Origin: an uncultured Erysipelotrichaceae bacterium
GTDB taxonomy: Bacteria; Bacillota_I; Bacilli_A; RF39; UBA660
Length of the DNA stretch: 8,682 nt
Assembly: GCA_902766875.1 (NCBI GenBank)
Contig: CACXFI010000062.1
Location: forward strand, 1-8,682
Direction: 5' to 3'
Notes under the pieces: model-generated
Seen by the model: only the letters and a program-made list of their open reading frames with translations
The model's database searches: none
What the model was told of the DNA's origin: nothing
Program-made: the position numbers and the translations under genes
Shown here: one piece after another, positions 6,023 to 8,682 of the stretch
Position numbering within the stretch: the stretch's first letter is position 1
Layout of the letters: the number at the start of each line of letters is the position of its first letter

Positions 6023-7156
6023 TTATCCAAATAATTTATTCAACCAAACAGTAGGCAGTCCCATATAAGGAACCTTAACATTAACCTTTCCTATAATATT
6101 TTCAGGATGAGTCACATAATTATCTTTTTCTTCATTAGCATCACCTTTAGTGTAAAAATAATAATCACCCTTAACAACAACAATATCATATATTCTATGA
6201 GACATTATTAATCCATCATGTCTAAAAGCTATAACATCTCCAACTTTTAAATCTTTATAATCTTTATGTTGATCTACTATAACAACATCACCTACTCTTA
6301 TATTCGGTAACATACTACCAGATGCAATCGCTATAGCATAAAATCTAAAGTATCCAGAAACAAAGTAAGCAAGTATAAAAACTATCATAGCTAATGTAGG
6401 TATTTCAATAAATACTCTTTTCTTTATATAACTAATAGGAACATTTTTTTCTCTTTTTTTATAAAATGAATAAACATTATATAGTAAAACAAAAGGAAAT
6501 AAGAATTCTATTAATGAATTAATATAAAGACCAGAATCAGGTACTATTGGTAAAAATACTACATATAATTCTACTATTAAACGCCAAAAAATATTAGGTT
6601 TATATCCTACTTTTTTAGCTATAAAAGTACAACATATATTTCTACTAATAACCGGTAATAATACCAAGGCTATAAACATAAAAATATTATAATTACTATC
6701 AAATGAATTATTTCTAATACTTACTAATAAATCAATTAAGATAAATAATACACACACACTAACAGTAAGTATTTTAGATTTATCTGTTTTATTTAACATT
6801 TGATATCTTAAATATTCCTTTAATATAATCATTACAACAAAAGGAATAATAAAAGTAGTTATACCATAAATATTCAAATAATTAGTTGGTTTATAAAATC
6901 CAATAAATATACCCATTATATAATATAGAATAAAAGCTATAAACAATATAATAGTCATGTTAATAATTATATCTTTCTTATATCTATGGCCATCTTTTTC
7001 AATACCAAATATAAATTTAAATAAAATTAATAATATTAGTAAGAAAATATCCATATAATAATAATTGCCTAATATATTTAATATAAAACTATTTAGAAGT
7101 AGAACTATCAATATACAAATACTAAATATCAAAAATTTAATATAACTCCTTTTCAT
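6023..7156 (-). CDS. sipW: SipW/Sec11-type signal peptidase with a large polytopic N-terminal membrane region
   Basis: This membrane protease removes leader peptides from exported proteins. Of 377 residues, the C-terminal 110 hold the catalytic domain: SGSMLPNIRVGD with Ser281 as nucleophile, GDVIAFRH (306-313), MSHRI with His320 in the place where ordinary bacterial LepB has Lys, and KGDANEEKD with Asp339 and Asp345. A Ser/His dyad marks the ER/archaeal/SipW class, which processes TasA-type proteins. Residues 1-270 are extremely hydrophobic, with roughly nine helices (about 6-30, 35-52, 62-87, 98-114, 128-147, 157-177, 188-208, 213-231, 249-270). B. subtilis SipW has only about 190 residues and two helices, so this extra membrane region is unusual and its role unknown. 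Start ATG 7156 follows GGAGG by five bases; an upstream TTG (7168) overlaps that site and is rejected. Flanking genes encode two likely substrates. The symbol is by catalytic class only. Confidence 0.88.
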   Translation of the reverse strand: MKRSYIKFLIFSICILIVLLLNSFILNILGNYYYMDIFLLILLILFKFIFGIEKDGHRYKKDIIINMTIILFIAFILYYIMGIFIGFYKPTNYLNIYGITTFIIPFVVMIILKEYLRYQMLNKTDKSKILTVSVCVLFILIDLLVSIRNNSFDSNYNIFMFIALVLLPVISRNICCTFIAKKVGYKPNIFWRLIVELYVVFLPIVPDSGLYINSLIEFLFPFVLLYNVYSFYKKREKNVPISYIKKRVFIEIPTLAMIVFILAYFVSGYFRFYAIAIASGSMLPNIRVGDVVIVDQHKDYKDLKVGDVIAFRHDGLIMSHRIYDIVVVKGDYYFYTKGDANEEKDNYVTHPENIIGKVNVKVPYMGLPTVWLNKLFG

Positions 7157-7161
7157 ATCTT

Positions 7162-7166
7162 CCTCC
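7162..7166 (-). promoter_or_regulatory. Shine-Dalgarno sequence deciding the peptidase start
   Basis: GGAGG (7166-7162) lies five bases before ATG 7156-7154. The alternative TTG start at 7168-7166 would overlap this site, so the ATG is preferred. Confidence 0.75.
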
Positions 7167-7241
7167 AAATAATCTTATGTAAATATATTAATGCAGTAAT
7201 AATTTACTATATTAATATATTATATTTTTTATTAGATATAA

Positions 7242-7904
7242 CTAAGATCTAACTGATTCATAATGATGAGTTATTGTTGGTATAGTAACAGTAACATCAG
7301 CATCTGCAGCTTTAGTTTTATCATAAGAAATAGTTACAGTTACAGTAGCTGAACCATTAGCAGCTATAGTACCAGTTGTACTATTATTAGTAGCTCCGTT
7401 AGCAGCACCAAATGTAATTTTATCAGCAGCATTAGCTCCAACTTGAACCTCTACAGTAACTCCACTACAAATATTAGTACTATTAGTAGATGCATTATTA
7501 CCAGTTGAAGAACATGTTACAGGGCCACCAGCAGATATAGAAGTTAATTCAGCTGGATATGAAGTTTTATTTTGAACAGTAGCAGTACATGTAACAGAGT
7601 CTGCATTTTCATCAGGTGTAAGTGGTACATTAATTCCATTCCAAGTATCTCCAGTAGCAGTACCAGGTCCATATGGACTAGTATTAATAACTGTACTACT
7701 AGCATTTGTTAAATGACATTCTGGAGTGCCAGCATAAGCTAACCCATTAGTAGAATCATCAAAAGGATTTACATTAGAAGTAGCTTTAGCAGTACCATTA
7801 ATAGTTAAATCATCACTAAAAGCGGCGAAACCTACAGATAAAGCTAAAACAGCTATAGCTAGTGCAAAGACAGCAATCACCTTTCCATTACTCTTTTTTT
7901 CCAT
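7242..7904 (-). CDS. TasA/camelysin-like secreted protein with SipW-type leader
   Basis: This exported protein of 220 residues is the most likely main substrate of the adjacent SipW-type peptidase. After a basic start (MEKKSNGK), residues 8-26 form a hydrophobic leader ending V-G-F-A-A-F-S-D-D. Placed against TasA (mature protein starting A-F-N-D after residue 27), cleavage is inferred between Ala27 and Ala28. The mature part is rich in Ala, Thr, Ser, Asn and Val and predicted beta, with strands such as SVTCTATVQNKTSYPAELTS (103-122) and GSATVTVTISYDKT (184-197), as in camelysin/TasA sandwich proteins. Four cysteines (63, 106, 131, 147) could form two disulfides, unusual for TasA. No wall-sorting motif or C-terminal anchor is present. 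Composition and a strong ribosome site (GGGAGGTGA at 7917-7909) suggest an abundant surface or fibre protein. Fibre formation itself is inference from the family. Confidence 0.82.
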   Translation of the reverse strand: MEKKSNGKVIAVFALAIAVLALSVGFAAFSDDLTINGTAKATSNVNPFDDSTNGLAYAGTPECHLTNASSTVINTSPYGPGTATGDTWNGINVPLTPDENADSVTCTATVQNKTSYPAELTSISAGGPVTCSSTGNNASTNSTNICSGVTVEVQVGANAADKITFGAANGATNNSTTGTIAANGSATVTVTISYDKTKAADADVTVTIPTITHHYESVRS

Positions 7905-7936
7905 TATTTCACCTCCCTATTTTCATATCTAATACA

Positions 7937-7945
7937 ATAATACCA
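7937..7945 (-). promoter_or_regulatory. Extended -10 promoter of the TasA-like gene
   Basis: TGG-TATTAT at 7945-7937 is an extended -10 element. The position 17 bases upstream holds only a poor -35 (TATATT). Transcription would begin near 7930, about 25 bases before the start codon. No clear promoter or terminator separates this gene from the peptidase gene below it, so both may share this promoter. Confidence 0.45.
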
Positions 7946-7990
7946 TAATTGTTGGAAAAAATATATATTTTTTTTACATTTTCTACATTT

Positions 7991-8682
7991 TTATTCTACT
8001 AATTCACTATCGCCATTAGAGTAATCAATTTTTATACCATCTTGTACATTATAAACAAAGACATTAAAACATATATCCCTACAATGATCTTTAACACTAC
8101 TAGCTTCTATTTCTACTCCTCTAGCTACCAATTCATTATCTTTAAATATTGGAGTTACCCTATATAAAACATTATTATTTGTCTTCCTAATATATTCTGC
8201 TACTTTATTTTCAAAATCTAACATACCTAAAGTATTCATCTGTCTAGTACAAGTAATTAAATTTCTAGGATTAGCATTTTCTCCTGTTAGTTGATATCCT
8301 ATTAAATGACACCTATTATATAAAAATTTACCATCTTCTATAATATCATATTTAATTAAATGCCATCCACTAGGTTTTACATCACTTAATCTTTCCCTCT
8401 TAGTAGTAGGCATTAAATCTTTATTTATATTAGCAAATGCTACCCCACATCTAGAATATATATCTAAAGAACTATATTCTTCGAAAGTATCAGTCTCATA
8501 ATCTTTATCATTAAAATAAGGCTTATTATTATTTATAATAACATAAGAATTACCATTATATTCTTCTACTTCTTCTATATTTTTAAATAGTGGTACACTA
8601 GGACTTTCTTCATAAACATTATTTATATAATATATAATTAAACCTATTACTATTATTGTTATAATACCTATAAATTTATATC
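7991..8682 (-). CDS. Membrane-anchored DNA/RNA non-specific endonuclease, EndA-like (5' end outside window)
   Basis: The frame is open from the window edge to TAA 7993-7991, giving 229 visible residues; no ATG occurs before the internal Met at 8413, so that Met is not the real start. The visible N-terminus is a hydrophobic segment (YKFIGIITIIVIGLIIYYIN) serving as a signal anchor, then an acidic spacer and L-D-x-Y-S-R-C-G-V-A-x-A-N, a hallmark of Gram-positive EndA-type nucleases. The core follows: KRERLSDVKPSGW, LYNRCHLIGYQLTGENANPR with the catalytic His of the DRGH-equivalent motif NRCH, NLITCTRQMN with the likely metal-binding Asn, FENKVAEYI, VLYRVTPIF, and a closing YNVQDGIKIDYSNGDS. The enzyme cleaves DNA and RNA with a His general base and one divalent metal, outside the cell, for nutrient scavenging or DNA processing. 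The family usually has Gly where this has Cys in ITCTR; the effect is unknown. Confidence 0.9.
   Translation of the reverse strand, partial: YKFIGIITIIVIGLIIYYINNVYEESPSVPLFKNIEEVEEYNGNSYVIINNNKPYFNDKDYETDTFEEYSSLDIYSRCGVAFANINKDLMPTTKRERLSDVKPSGWHLIKYDIIEDGKFLYNRCHLIGYQLTGENANPRNLITCTRQMNTLGMLDFENKVAEYIRKTNNNVLYRVTPIFKDNELVARGVEIEASSVKDHCRDICFNVFVYNVQDGIKIDYSNGDSELVE

Noticed and set aside
6007..6030. ATG at 6030 as start of the DUF5305-like gene
   Set aside because: The perfect AAGGAGGTG lies downstream of this ATG and seven bases before the ATG at 6006.
7157..7168. TTG start for the signal peptidase
   Set aside because: The TTG overlaps the GGAGG that sits correctly spaced before the ATG at 7156, so the ATG is the better start.
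7157..7241. Separate promoter for the signal peptidase (TATAAT at 7224-7219)
   Set aside because: The -10 lies in an all-AT run and has no acceptable -35 at 16-18 bases and no TGn extension, so it is not distinguishable from background.
7956..7973. 18-bp perfect palindrome of A and T between the nuclease and the TasA-like gene
   Set aside because: A terminator reading was considered, but the stem is entirely A-U and the T run is inside the stem; such palindromes are expected by chance in this composition.
8411..8413. Met at 8413 as the start of the nuclease
   Set aside because: The frame is open upstream to the window edge and encodes family-specific sequence (SRCGVAFANI) plus a membrane anchor, so translation starts beyond the window.

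Overview
The window is AT-rich DNA. A hand count gives about 33% GC in the non-coding block at 121-600, and the genes look lower still. Every supported gene lies on the minus strand, and Shine-Dalgarno sequences are strong. The protein families (PBP5-type D,D-carboxypeptidase, GH25 lysozyme, SipW-type peptidase with TasA-like substrates, EndA-like nuclease) point to a low-GC Gram-positive organism, most likely an uncultured gut Bacilli/Mollicutes-related lineage that still makes peptidoglycan. That placement is inference. Visible stops are TAA or TAG and the code looks standard.

Layout in the direction of transcription (high to low coordinates): (1) 8682-7991, the 3' part of a membrane-anchored DNA/RNA non-specific endonuclease cut by the window edge; (2) 7904-7242, a small TasA/camelysin-like secreted protein with its own extended -10 promoter; (3) 7156-6023, a Ser/His (SipW/Sec11-type) signal peptidase behind a large polytopic membrane region; (4) 6006-4930, a DUF5305-like two-pass membrane protein; (5) 4887-3172, a large secreted multidomain protein with a SipW-type leader and an InlB/Listeria-Bacteroides repeat; (6) 3096-1939, a D-Ala-D-Ala carboxypeptidase starting at GTG; (7) 1881-694, a membrane-anchored Ig-like/GH25 muramidase; (8) about 600-130, no protein gene of ordinary length, but a strong promoter followed by about 470 nt that fold into nested long-range helices and GNRA-capped hairpins, so probably a large structured RNA; (9) 99-1, the start of a membrane protein whose only evident upstream promoter is that of the RNA.

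Genes 2-5 read as one functional module: a dedicated peptidase, its probable membrane partner and two exported substrates that share the A-F-S-D processing motif. This resembles tapA-sipW-tasA of Bacillus in logic but with different parts. The carboxypeptidase and muramidase next to it trim or cut peptidoglycan and each appears to have its own promoter. The two best candidates for something undescribed are the RNA at 130-600 and the SipW/DUF5305/two-substrate module.

Several starts were moved to internal codons preceded by a proper Shine-Dalgarno sequence: 7156, 6006, 4887 and, more tentatively, 1881.
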